Assembly (NCBI GenBank): GCA_946482365.1
Contig: CAMLQY010000001.1
Coordinates: forward strand, 200,819 to 264,818
DNA: 64,000 bases
From: an uncultured Actinomycetes bacterium
GTDB lineage: Bacteria; Actinomycetota; Thermoleophilia; Solirubrobacterales; 70-9
Reading direction: 5' to 3'
Positions 56,998-64,000 of the stretch are shown here, piece by piece (position 1 is the stretch's first letter; every line of letters starts with the position of its first letter). The position numbers were made by a program, and so were the translations under genes. The notes under the pieces were generated by a model. That model worked only from the letters and a program-made list of their open reading frames with translations. It was not told the origin of the DNA and searched no databases.

Positions 56998-58093
56998 CGC
57001 TGCCTCCGGCCGCCTCCAGGGCCACGGCCAGCTCCTGCTCGCGTCCCGCGATCTCGCCGTCGAGCTTGCGGCGCTTCGCCTCGGCCAGGCCCCGCCCCAC
57101 CGCGGGCCCCTCGGCGATGCCAGCCGCGATCAGGTCCTCGCCACCGATCTCCAGCCTGACTTCGCTCCACTTCTCGAGGTATTCGTCCAGCCACCCGGCT
57201 CCGCTGGCCCGGGCGAGCACCATCTCGATCGCGCTGTAGGCGGTGAGGAGCGCGACGGCCTCAGAGGGACTCGCGGGATCGGCGCCGGCCAGATCGACCT
57301 CGCCCCCCGGCGCTCCCGTGGCCGCTGCGTGCACCGCGCGGTTGCGCTCGGCTCGCAGCTTCCACAGCGGCAGGTCCATCAGCTCCCCCACACGCTGCGC
57401 CAGCTCGACCCCCTCCTCCCTCAGCTCGACCAGTCCCCACTCGGAGAGCAGGTGGTAGGCGCGAGGGGCGGTTGGTTCACCGGCCAGGCGCAGCAGCTCC
57501 GCCTCCTTCCGGTTCTCGGAAACGGTGCTCAGGTCCACATCGCTCAGGAGGCTCGCCGTCCCGGGCTCCAGCTCGAAGCCGAAGCGCGCCGCGTAGCGAG
57601 CGGCCCGGATCGCCCGGGTGGGGTCGTCCACGAAGGAGCCGGGGTGCAGGACCCGGATCAGGCCGGCGGAGAGGTCGGCCTCGCCGCCGTGGGGATCGAT
57701 CAGCTTCAGCTCCCCGTCCAGGGGCACCGCCATCGCGTTGATCGTGAAGTCCCGCCGGGCAAGGTCGGCCTCGATCGTCGCCGCCGGTCTCACCTCGGGT
57801 AGCGCGCCGGGGTGCGGATAGGTCTCCGAGCGGGCCGAGGCGATGTCCACCTCGTGCCCGTCCAGCTCGACCTTGGCTGTGGCGAAACGCTCGTGCGAGA
57901 CCCCGCCGGCACCGAGCCTCTCGGCCAGGGCGGCGGCATCTCCCTCGACGACCAGGTCGACGTCGGCGCGATCGCGGCCGAGAAGGAGGTCGCGCACCGC
58001 GCCGCCGACGAGGTAGACCGGCTCCTCGGCGACCGTGCGAACGGCGGCCAGCTCAGGGTGCAACCGGGGCAGATCGGTCAGGGCACTTGGCAT
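56984..58093 (-). CDS. CCA-adding/poly(A) polymerase-type tRNA nucleotidyltransferase
   Basis: A 369-residue class II nucleotidyltransferase. The head domain has VYLVGGAVRDLLLGR followed by the catalytic DVDLVVEG, and RRDFTINAMAVP. The neck includes DPTRAIRAARYAARFGFELE. No HD domain is evident. It could add CCA to tRNA or be a poly(A) polymerase; sequence alone does not decide. Shares one base with hisF (TGATG). Confidence 0.85.
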   Translation of the reverse strand: MPSALTDLPRLHPELAAVRTVAEEPVYLVGGAVRDLLLGRDRADVDLVVEGDAAALAERLGAGGVSHERFATAKVELDGHEVDIASARSETYPHPGALPEVRPAATIEADLARRDFTINAMAVPLDGELKLIDPHGGEADLSAGLIRVLHPGSFVDDPTRAIRAARYAARFGFELEPGTASLLSDVDLSTVSENRKEAELLRLAGEPTAPRAYHLLSEWGLVELREEGVELAQRVGELMDLPLWKLRAERNRAVHAAATGAPGGEVDLAGADPASPSEAVALLTAYSAIEMVLARASGAGWLDEYLEKWSEVRLEIGGEDLIAAGIAEGPAVGRGLAEAKRRKLDGEIAGREQELAVALEAAGGSDGVA

Positions 58094-58851
58094 CAGAGCC
58101 GGACCGGGATGCCGTCGGCGGCGAGGCGCTCCTTCGCATCGCGCACGCGGAAGGTGCCGTAGTGGAAGATCGAGGCGCAGAGGACGGCGTCGGCCCCGCC
58201 CTCGGCGATCGCCTCGCTCAGGTGCTCGAGCGTGCCGGCCCCCCCCGAGGCGATCACCGGGACCGGGACCGCGTCGGCGACCGCGCGGGTCAGCTCGACG
58301 TCATAGCCGTCGTTGGTGCCGTCGCGGTCCATGCTGGTCAGCAGCACCTCGCCGGCGCCGCGCTGCACCGCCTCGCGCGCCCAGCCGACTGCGTCGCGCC
58401 CCTCGACCCTCTTGCGGCCGCCGTTGACGTAGACACCCCAGCCATCGCCTTCGCGCTTGGCGTCGATCGCAATCACCACGCACTGGGCGCCGAAGTGGTC
58501 GGCCAGCTCGGTCAGCAGCTCGGGGCGGGCCAGCGCCGAGGAGTTGACCGAGACCTTGTCGGCGCCGGCGTCGAGCACCGCCTGGGCGTCCTGCACCGAG
58601 CGAATCCCGCCGCCGATCGTGAAGGGGATGAAAACGTTGTCGGCGGTGCGCCGCGCCAGCTCGACGATCGTCTCGCGCTTCTCGTGCGAGGCGGTTATGT
58701 CGAGGAAGACCAGCTCGTCGGCGCCCTCGGCGTCGTAGCGCTCGGCCAGCTCGACTGGGTCGCCGGCGTCGCGCAGGCCGACGAAGTTGGTGCCCTTGAC
58801 CACGCGGCCGGCGTCTACGTCCAGGCAGGGGATTACTCGCTTCAAAACCAT
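58093..58851 (-). CDS. hisF: Imidazole glycerol phosphate synthase, cyclase subunit
   Basis: A 252-residue TIM barrel that uses ammonia from HisH to make imidazole glycerol phosphate and AICAR. Catalytic aspartates are in [15 protein letters not shown] and [12 protein letters not shown] 58851 has TAGCCT 6 bases upstream, so it has its own promoter, next to repeat family I copy 3. Confidence 0.96.
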   Translation of the reverse strand: MVLKRVIPCLDVDAGRVVKGTNFVGLRDAGDPVELAERYDAEGADELVFLDITASHEKRETIVELARRTADNVFIPFTIGGGIRSVQDAQAVLDAGADKVSVNSSALARPELLTELADHFGAQCVVIAIDAKREGDGWGVYVNGGRKRVEGRDAVGWAREAVQRGAGEVLLTSMDRDGTNDGYDVELTRAVADAVPVPVIASGGAGTLEHLSEAIAEGGADAVLCASIFHYGTFRVRDAKERLAADGIPVRL

Positions 58852-58857
58852 GGCGAC

Positions 58858-58863
58858 AGGCTA
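58858..58863 (-). promoter_or_regulatory. -10 hexamer of hisF
   Basis: TAGCCT on the minus strand, 6 bases before ATG 58851, touching the end of the family I repeat. Confidence 0.45.
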
Positions 58864-58973
58864 GAGGCCATCGAGGGAGGGGTTCCACTTAACTTTTTGG
58901 ATAGGCGGGAACGACGGCCCAGCCTCTTTGACCAAAAAGTACAAGACGTTCCACCCCTCCCTCGATGGCCTCT
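58863..58973. repeat. 113-bp fold-back repeat, family I copy 3 (inverted orientation)
   Basis: Perfect 21-bp outer inverted repeat (58863-58883 and 58953-58973), starting AGAGGCCATC. On the minus strand the core reads GGAACGTCTTGTACTTTTT ... AAAAAGTTAAGTGG as in copies 1 and 2; the loop between is unrelated. It lies between hisA and hisF. Confidence 0.85.
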
Positions 58974-58975
58974 GC

Positions 58976-59701
58976 TCAGCGCCGCAGAGCCGCGATGGCT
59001 TGCGCGACGGTGAACTTGCGCTCGTAGAGGGCTCGGCCGACTATTGCGCCCTCTACGTTGGGGGCGGCGTTGCGGGCTAGAGATTCGAGGTGGGCGAGGG
59101 TGCCTACTCCGCCTGAGGCGATTATCTGAGCTTGGGTGGCGGCTGCGATGCGGGTCAGCTCGGCGAGGGCTGGGCCCTCCATGGTTCCGTCTACCTCGAT
59201 CGCAGTGCAGAGGAAGCGGGTTACGCCGCGGTCGCTGAGGTCGGCGACGGCCTCGGCGACGTCTACGTCGCTGGTCTCGGTCCAGCCCGCCAGGGAGACT
59301 TTTCCGTCGCGGGCGTCTACGGAGACGACTACGCGGTCGCCGTGGGCCTCCAGCGCGGCGGCGAGGAGCTCGGGGTCGCGCAGGGCTGCCGTGCCGATCA
59401 CGACGCGCTCGGCACCGGCGTCCAGCACCGCCGAGACCGAGGCCAGGTCGCGCAGGCCGCCGCCGGCCTGGATCGGGCACTCGACCGCGGTGGCGATCCG
59501 TTCGATCGCGTCGAGGTTCTTGGGCTCTCCTGTCTTCGCTCCGTCGAGGTCGACCACGTGGAGGAACTCGGCGCCTTCGTCGGCCCAGCGCTTCGCCGCG
59601 TCTACCGGGTCGGCGTCGTACGTCGTCTCGCGCTCGTAGTCGCCCTGGGTCAGGCGCACGGCCTGGCCGCCGCGGACGTCGATCGCGGGATAGAGGATCA
59701 C
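58976..59701 (-). CDS. hisA: ProFAR isomerase
   Basis: A 241-residue TIM barrel of histidine synthesis. Catalytic Asp in LYPAIDVRGGQAVRL and Asp in VSVDARDGKVS. In some actinobacteria the same enzyme (PriA) also serves tryptophan synthesis; no trpF was seen in this window, so that question stays open. GTG 59701 is 7 bases after the hisH stop. Codon usage in the 3' half is slightly less GC-rich than the neighbours. Confidence 0.95.
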   Translation of the reverse strand: MILYPAIDVRGGQAVRLTQGDYERETTYDADPVDAAKRWADEGAEFLHVVDLDGAKTGEPKNLDAIERIATAVECPIQAGGGLRDLASVSAVLDAGAERVVIGTAALRDPELLAAALEAHGDRVVVSVDARDGKVSLAGWTETSDVDVAEAVADLSDRGVTRFLCTAIEVDGTMEGPALAELTRIAAATQAQIIASGGVGTLAHLESLARNAAPNVEGAIVGRALYERKFTVAQAIAALRR

Positions 59702-59708
59702 GCCATGC

Positions 59709-60335
59709 CTACGCGGGAACGGAGGCGCAGATGCCGGCGAAGTTGGAGAGCAGCCGCAGGCCGGCCGCGCTCGACTTCTCCGGGTGGAACTGGACGCCGA
59801 AGACGTTGCCGCGCTCGGCTGCGCAGGCGAAGCGGCTGCCGTACTCCGCCGTGCCCAGGAGATCGCCGGGCTCGGGGTGCGGCGCGAAGGAGTGGACGAG
59901 GTAGAAGGGGGTCTCGCTCTCGATCCCCTCGGTCAGCCGCGACTCGCGCTCCCAGCGGACCGGGGACCAGCCGATGTGCGGGACCTTGAGCCCGGGCGCG
60001 TCCAGCTCCACCACCCCGCCGGACAGCAGGCCGAGGCCCTCCGCCCCGCCCAGCTCCGTGGTCGAGTCGAAGAGCAGCTGCAGGCCGAGGCAGATCCCGA
60101 GGATCGGCACGCCGGCGTCGCGGCGCTCGCGGACCAGCTCGTCCAGACCGAGCTCGCGCACACCCCCCATCGCCTTGGGGAAGGCGCCCACGCCGGGCAG
60201 GATCAGCCCGTCTGCGGCACGGACGCTCGCCGCGTCGCTGGCGATGGTCGCGCTCGCACCGACGTGCTCGAGGGCCTTCTCGACCGAGCGCAGGTTGCCC
60301 ATCCCGTAGTCGAGGATGCAGATCTTGGCCGTCAT
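59709..60335 (-). CDS. hisH: Imidazole glycerol phosphate synthase, glutaminase subunit
   Basis: A 208-residue class I glutaminase that supplies ammonia to HisF. The nucleophile Cys is in [10 protein letters not shown], and the His-Glu pair in [10 protein letters not shown]-terminus [18 protein letters not shown] is standard. ATG 60335 overlaps the hisB stop by 4 bases. Confidence 0.96.
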   Translation of the reverse strand: MTAKICILDYGMGNLRSVEKALEHVGASATIASDAASVRAADGLILPGVGAFPKAMGGVRELGLDELVRERRDAGVPILGICLGLQLLFDSTTELGGAEGLGLLSGGVVELDAPGLKVPHIGWSPVRWERESRLTEGIESETPFYLVHSFAPHPEPGDLLGTAEYGSRFACAAERGNVFGVQFHPEKSSAAGLRLLSNFAGICASVPA

Positions 60336-60922
60336 TCGCTCAGGGTGCCCTTGGTCGACGGCACGCCGCTCTCCTCGGGGTCGACCGAGACCGCCACGCG
60401 CAGGGCGCGGGCGAAGGCCTTGAAGCAGGCCTCGATCATGTGGTGGGCGTTGGCGCCGTAGCGGACCGAGACGTGCAGGGTCAGCTTGGCGCTGTTGGAG
60501 ACGGCGCGGAAGAACTCCTCGGCGAGCTCGGTGTCGAAGCCGGCGATCGAGGTCGCCGGCAGGTCGGCGTCGAAGACGCAGTGCGGCCGGCCGGAGACGT
60601 CGATCGCGCACTCGGCCAGCGACTCGTCCATCGGCACCACGGCCGAGCCGTAGCGCCGGATCCCGGCGCGGTCGCCGAGCGCCTCGTCGAGCGCCTGGCC
60701 GAGCACGATGCCGACGTCCTCCACGGTGTGGTGGGCACCGGTCTCGAGGTCGCCGTTCGCCTCGACCTGCAGGCCGAGCCGCCCGTGGCGGGCGAGCAGG
60801 TCGAGCATGTGGTCGAGGAACCCGACCCCCGTGGCCGCGCTCGACTCGCCCCCGTCGAGGTCGAGGGAGAGCTTGACCTGCGTCTCGGCCGTGCTGCGCT
60901 CTTTCGTCGCCGTTCTGCTCAT
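60332..60922 (-). CDS. hisB: Imidazoleglycerol-phosphate dehydratase
   Basis: A 196-residue manganese enzyme of histidine synthesis. The duplicated metal motifs are [10 protein letters not shown] and [27 protein letters not shown] and DVSGRPH are also present. Monofunctional: no phosphatase domain. ATG 60922 overlaps the hisD stop by 4 bases. Confidence 0.96.
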   Translation of the reverse strand: MSRTATKERSTAETQVKLSLDLDGGESSAATGVGFLDHMLDLLARHGRLGLQVEANGDLETGAHHTVEDVGIVLGQALDEALGDRAGIRRYGSAVVPMDESLAECAIDVSGRPHCVFDADLPATSIAGFDTELAEEFFRAVSNSAKLTLHVSVRYGANAHHMIEACFKAFARALRVAVSVDPEESGVPSTKGTLSE

Positions 60923-62196
60923 TTCTCCGTCCTAATCATCGCCGACTCGCCGTGGACGGGGAATCCCTCGGCCCGGGCGAGGACGTCGACGTGTGGGGCT
61001 AGCTTCGCCGCGGCCTCGGCGGAGACCTCCACGGTCGAGATCTTGCGGCGGAAGGTGCCGGGGCCCAGGGGCCCCGAGAAACGACCAGCGCCGCCGGTCG
61101 GCAGCACGTGGTTGGAGCCGGCGGCGTAGTCGCCGAAGGCGGTGGCCCCGTAGCGGCCGGCGAAGACACAGCCGGCCGCAGTGACCCGGTCGGCGAGCAG
61201 CGCCGCGTCCTCCTCGAAGAGCTCGAGGTGCTCGGGCGCGAAGGCATTGGCAAGGTCGATCGCGTCGCTGAGGTCGGGGACCTGGACGAGAGCCAGCGGG
61301 GCGTCGCCGATGCCGGCCCGCTCGGCGGCGATCCGCTCGACCGTCTCCCCGATCGCCTCCAGCACAGCGCTCTCGACAGCCACCGCCACCAGCGGCCCCT
61401 CGGCCCCGTGCTCCGCCTGCGCGCAGAGGTCCAGGGCCGCCCACTCGGGGTCGGTGTCATGACCCGCCACCACCATCAGCTCGGACGGCCCGGCGTAGGA
61501 GTCGATGCCGACCCGTCCGTAGACGGAGCGCTTCGCCTCCTGGACCCAGGCGTTGCCCGGCCCGACGATCACGTCGACCGGGTCGACGGTCTCCGTCCCG
61601 TGCGCGAGGGCGAAGATCGCCTGCGCCCCTCCCACCGCGTAGACGTCGTCGACCTCGCACAGCTCGGCCGCCGCGAGAACGACAGGGCTGATCGTGCCGT
61701 CGGGGCCCGGTGGCGTGGCGAGCGCCAGGCGCCCGACCCCGGCGACACGCGCCGGAATCGCGCACATCAAGACGCTGGAGGGATAGGCGGCCCTCCCCCC
61801 GGGGGCGTAGATGCCCGCCGCGTCAACTGCTGTCTCGCGCAAAGTCACCACCTGTCCCTGGGCCAGGTCGATCCTGCTTGGCGCGATCGCTACCTGCGCC
61901 TCGGCGACCGCGCGAACGTTCGCCGCGGCCACCTCCATCGCCTCGCGAAGAGCCGGGTCGAGGCCGTCCAGGGCCTCGACCGTGCTTTGCGGAGCGACCC
62001 GCAGCACCAGCGACTCGGGCACCGCCTCGGTCGCGTCGAGCTGGGCGGTCAGTCGCAGGACCGCCTCGTCGCCGCCTTCGACGACTTCCCTCTCGATCGT
62101 GCCGACGTCCCTCGGCGCCACCGACCACGAGGTCCATGCGCGCAGGTCGGCGGCGACCTTTCCCGGGTCGCCCCACTCGAACCGCTTCACCCTCAT
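60919..62196 (-). CDS. hisD: Histidinol dehydrogenase
   Basis: A 425-residue zinc enzyme that oxidises histidinol to histidine. Landmarks: [20 protein letters not shown], split as [15 protein letters not shown] and [26 protein letters not shown]; and [17 protein letters not shown] 62196 overlaps the hisG stop by 4 bases; the longer frame is a shadow. Confidence 0.95.
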   Translation of the reverse strand: MRVKRFEWGDPGKVAADLRAWTSWSVAPRDVGTIEREVVEGGDEAVLRLTAQLDATEAVPESLVLRVAPQSTVEALDGLDPALREAMEVAAANVRAVAEAQVAIAPSRIDLAQGQVVTLRETAVDAAGIYAPGGRAAYPSSVLMCAIPARVAGVGRLALATPPGPDGTISPVVLAAAELCEVDDVYAVGGAQAIFALAHGTETVDPVDVIVGPGNAWVQEAKRSVYGRVGIDSYAGPSELMVVAGHDTDPEWAALDLCAQAEHGAEGPLVAVAVESAVLEAIGETVERIAAERAGIGDAPLALVQVPDLSDAIDLANAFAPEHLELFEEDAALLADRVTAAGCVFAGRYGATAFGDYAAGSNHVLPTGGAGRFSGPLGPGTFRRKISTVEVSAEAAAKLAPHVDVLARAEGFPVHGESAMIRTEK

Positions 62197-62873
62197 TTGG
62201 TCGTCGCCTCCCGCAGCTTCGCGGTCAGCTCGTCGACCTCGGCCGCCCGCAGCTTGTGCGCCACGCGGTTGGCGACGAACCTCGCCGTGCACTCGAGGAT
62301 CTCCTCGCGCACCTCGAGGTCGTTCTCCTCCAGCGTGCGGCCTGTGGCGACCAGGTCGACGATGCCGTCGGCGAGGCCGATCAGGGGGGCCAGCTCTACC
62401 GAGCCCTTGACCTCGATCACCTCGACCTGGCGGCCGGTCGACTCGAAGTGACGTTCGGCCGTGCGCGGGTACTTGGTCGCGATCCGCATCATCCCCAGGC
62501 GGCGCTGGGACTCGCCGAGGCTCTCGTCGCCCTTGCGGGCGGCGAGCACCATGCGGCAGCGGCCGAAGCCGAGGTCGAGCAGCTCGTAGACGACCCTGTC
62601 GGCCTGCTCGAGCAGCACGTCCTTGCCGGTGAGGCCGACGTCGGCGGCGCCGGCCTCGACGTAGGTCGGCACGTCGGAGGGGCGCATGGTGACCAGCGTG
62701 ATGCCCTCCGTCTCGAAGATCAGCGAGCGCGACTCGCCGCGCACCTCGCTCGTCTCGATGCCGATCGCGTCGAGGACGTCGAGCGTCTCGCCGAGCAGGG
62801 CGCCGCGGGGCACCGCCAGCTTCAGCGGCCCCTCGGCCTTCGCCTGACCCAGCCCGGCGACCTCGACGCTCAT
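62193..62873 (-). CDS. hisG: ATP phosphoribosyltransferase, short form
   Basis: A 226-residue HisG of the short type, the first enzyme of histidine synthesis. Landmarks: LAVPRGALLGETLDVLDAIG, VGLTGKDVLLE and the PRPP-binding ATGRTLEENDL. It lacks the C-terminal ACT-like regulatory domain of long HisG, so it needs HisZ, encoded just upstream with a 4-base overlap. Confidence 0.95.
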   Translation of the reverse strand: MSVEVAGLGQAKAEGPLKLAVPRGALLGETLDVLDAIGIETSEVRGESRSLIFETEGITLVTMRPSDVPTYVEAGAADVGLTGKDVLLEQADRVVYELLDLGFGRCRMVLAARKGDESLGESQRRLGMMRIATKYPRTAERHFESTGRQVEVIEVKGSVELAPLIGLADGIVDLVATGRTLEENDLEVREEILECTARFVANRVAHKLRAAEVDELTAKLREATTK

Positions 62874-63862
62874 TGGCTGTCCCCCGTGCGCGACTCCTCC
62901 GCCTGGGCGACGTGCACCCGTTCCAGGTACAGGGCGAATCCGGCCGCGGGTAGGTCGAGGCCGAAGCGCTTCAGCAGGCCGTCGTAGCGGCCGCCGCCGC
63001 CGAGGACGTGGCCGATCGCCGGGTCGTAGACCTCGAGGATCGCGCCGCTGTAATAGCCGAGGTCACGCAGCAGGCCGAGGTCGATCTGGACGCGGTCGGC
63101 GACCCCGCGGGCCTCCAGCGCCTCGAACGTCTCGCCGATCCGGGCCGTGGCACGCTCGACCGCCGCGCCTCCCAGCGAGCGCGCCGCCTCCAGCACCTCC
63201 TTGCCGCCGCGCAGCTGCGAGAGCGCGACGCAGGTCGCAACCTGCTCGGCACCGATCCCCCCGAGCTCGGAGAGCTCGGCCTCCAGGCCGACCAGGTCGT
63301 GGGCGGCGAGCCGGCCGAGCACCGAGTCGCGGGCCTCGCCCTCGACGCCCAGCTCGCTGAGCAGCTGGCGGAAGAGGTCGGAGTCGCCGAGGCCGATCAC
63401 GGCGCGGTTGAGCCCGGCGGCGTCGAGCGTCGCCTCCAGCACCTCGATCACCTCGGCGGTGCCCTCCGGCGCGGGGGCCCCGATCAGCTCGACCCCGGCC
63501 TGGGCGAACTCGCGCATCTGACCGCGCTGCGGGCGCACGGCGCGGAAGGCGTTGGCGAGATAGCAGAGGCGGATCGGCGGATCGGCTCCGGCATAGCGAG
63601 TGGCGACGAGGCGGGCGATCGGCACGGTCATGTCGGAACGCAGGGCGAGCAGGTCGCCGCGCTCGTCGAAGAAGCGGTAGGCCGAAGCGGTGGTGCGGCC
63701 GTCGCCGCGCGCCATCACCTCGTCGTACTCGATCGCCGGCGTCGCGACCTCGCCGTAGCCGCGGCTCTCGAAGACCTCGATCATCGCCAGGTGCAACCGG
63801 CGAAGCTCGCGCATCTCGTCGGGCAGCACGTCGCGGGTGCCGGGTGGTATCGGGTGGATCAT
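62870..63862 (-). CDS. hisZ: ATP phosphoribosyltransferase regulatory subunit HisZ
   Basis: A 330-residue HisS-like protein without the anticodon-binding domain. Class II synthetase-like motifs appear as PPGTRDVLPDE, FDERGDLLALRSDMTVPIAR, and GGGGRYDGLLKRFG. The lack of an anticodon domain and its place next to short hisG identify it as HisZ, not histidyl-tRNA synthetase. ATG 63862 has TAAGGT 7 bases upstream, marking the start of the his operon. Confidence 0.93.
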   Translation of the reverse strand: MIHPIPPGTRDVLPDEMRELRRLHLAMIEVFESRGYGEVATPAIEYDEVMARGDGRTTASAYRFFDERGDLLALRSDMTVPIARLVATRYAGADPPIRLCYLANAFRAVRPQRGQMREFAQAGVELIGAPAPEGTAEVIEVLEATLDAAGLNRAVIGLGDSDLFRQLLSELGVEGEARDSVLGRLAAHDLVGLEAELSELGGIGAEQVATCVALSQLRGGKEVLEAARSLGGAAVERATARIGETFEALEARGVADRVQIDLGLLRDLGYYSGAILEVYDPAIGHVLGGGGRYDGLLKRFGLDLPAAGFALYLERVHVAQAEESRTGDSQ

Positions 63863-63869
63863 CCGCCGG

Positions 63870-63875
63870 ACCTTA
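63870..63875 (-). promoter_or_regulatory. -10 hexamer of the his operon
   Basis: TAAGGT on the minus strand, 7 bases before the hisZ ATG, downstream of the murA stop. Confidence 0.5.
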
Positions 63876-63898
63876 CGAGAGCGGGCGGGAAAGCCCTG

Positions 63899-64000
63899 CT
63901 AGGCCGGGACCTCTGACGAGCGCCGTTCAATCTGAGCGCCGAGCGCGCGCAGGCGCTCGTCGATCTGCTCGTAGCCGCGGTCGATCTGGCGGATGTTGCC
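63899..64000 (-). CDS. murA: UDP-N-acetylglucosamine 1-carboxyvinyltransferase, C-terminal end only
   Basis: Only the last 33 codons and a TAG stop are in the window. They read [20 protein letters not shown] followed by [12 protein letters not shown], matching the conserved MurA C-terminus (IDRGYE...LRALGA.I.R). MurA makes the first committed peptidoglycan precursor. The start lies beyond the right edge. The assignment rests on this short tail. Confidence 0.75.
   Translation of the reverse strand, partial: GNIRQIDRGYEQIDERLRALGAQIERRSSEVPA

Noticed and set aside
62870..63862. hisZ called as histidyl-tRNA synthetase
   Set aside because: There is no anticodon-binding domain, and it overlaps a short-form hisG, which requires HisZ.
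1..64000. CRISPR array, prophage, insertion sequence, rRNA or tRNA gene
   Set aside because: No regularly spaced direct repeats, no transposase or phage structural gene, and no gap large enough with a cloverleaf-like or rRNA sequence was seen.

Overview
The window is GC-rich bacterial chromosome, almost fully coding, with very short intergenic gaps (none over about 180 bases). Gene content suggests a Gram-positive actinobacterium of the Thermoleophilia/Solirubrobacterales type. The clues are SepF, the MurT-GatD lipid II amidation pair, a GarA-like FHA protein next to an FtsR-like MerR regulator and a one-motif RsiG-like protein, a mycobacterial-IHF-type DNA-binding domain, a wax ester synthase/DGAT, and short HisG with HisZ. 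The lineage is an inference; no rRNA or tRNA gene is present to fix it.

Layout. 1-10.7 kb (+): ftsK (cut by the window edge), rodZ-like, cinA, thpR, recA, a cupredoxin, miaB, miaA, dapF and an LL-DAP-type aminotransferase. 10.7-19.7 kb: a cupredoxin lipoprotein, a metallo-beta-lactamase-fold hydrolase and an epimerase (-); hflX and dut (+); then a minus-strand cell-wall run (methyltransferase, lipid kinase, murT, methyltransferase, gatD). 19.7-26.8 kb: a secreted cyclophilin, peroxiredoxin, hydrolase, VKOR-DsbA pair and CcdA (oxidative folding) around a minus-strand methyltransferase/SDR/thiolase group. 26.8-28.8 kb: a small pocket of visibly lower GC with three unrecognised genes, one of which joins an unknown N-terminal region to an IHF-like domain. 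28.8-38.5 kb: mixed metabolism (cupin, DNA polymerase IV, WS/DGAT, metalloprotease, NAD synthetase, thioesterase, anti-sigma-like protein, alkyl-DHAP-synthase-like flavoprotein). 38.5-40.1 kb: RsiG-like, GarA-like and FtsR-like genes behind a TATAAT promoter with an inverted-repeat operator candidate. 40.2-52.7 kb (-): rpsB-tsf-pyrH-frr-uppS-cdsA-dxr-rseP-ispG-fadD-proS-pgsA, a translation, isoprenoid and lipid superoperon. 52.8-64 kb (-): rluD-like, lspA, yggT, proC, sepF, yggS, pgeF, cca, the his genes F-A-H-B-D-G-Z and the 3' end of murA.

Two genome-wide patterns stand out. First, about 27 genes have a TAnnnT hexamer ending 6-10 bases before the start codon, which implies widespread leaderless transcription and fixes many starts. 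Second, the gaps carry at least three families of fold-back repeats: about 47 bp (6 copies), about 90 bp (3 copies) and about 113 bp (3 copies). Within each family the core is conserved while the stem sequences change in a compensating way, and stems often run into stop codons. I know no described name for them. Other oddities are a DapF homologue with both catalytic cysteines replaced by serine, a compact MiaA, and a hydrolase without its expected histidine.
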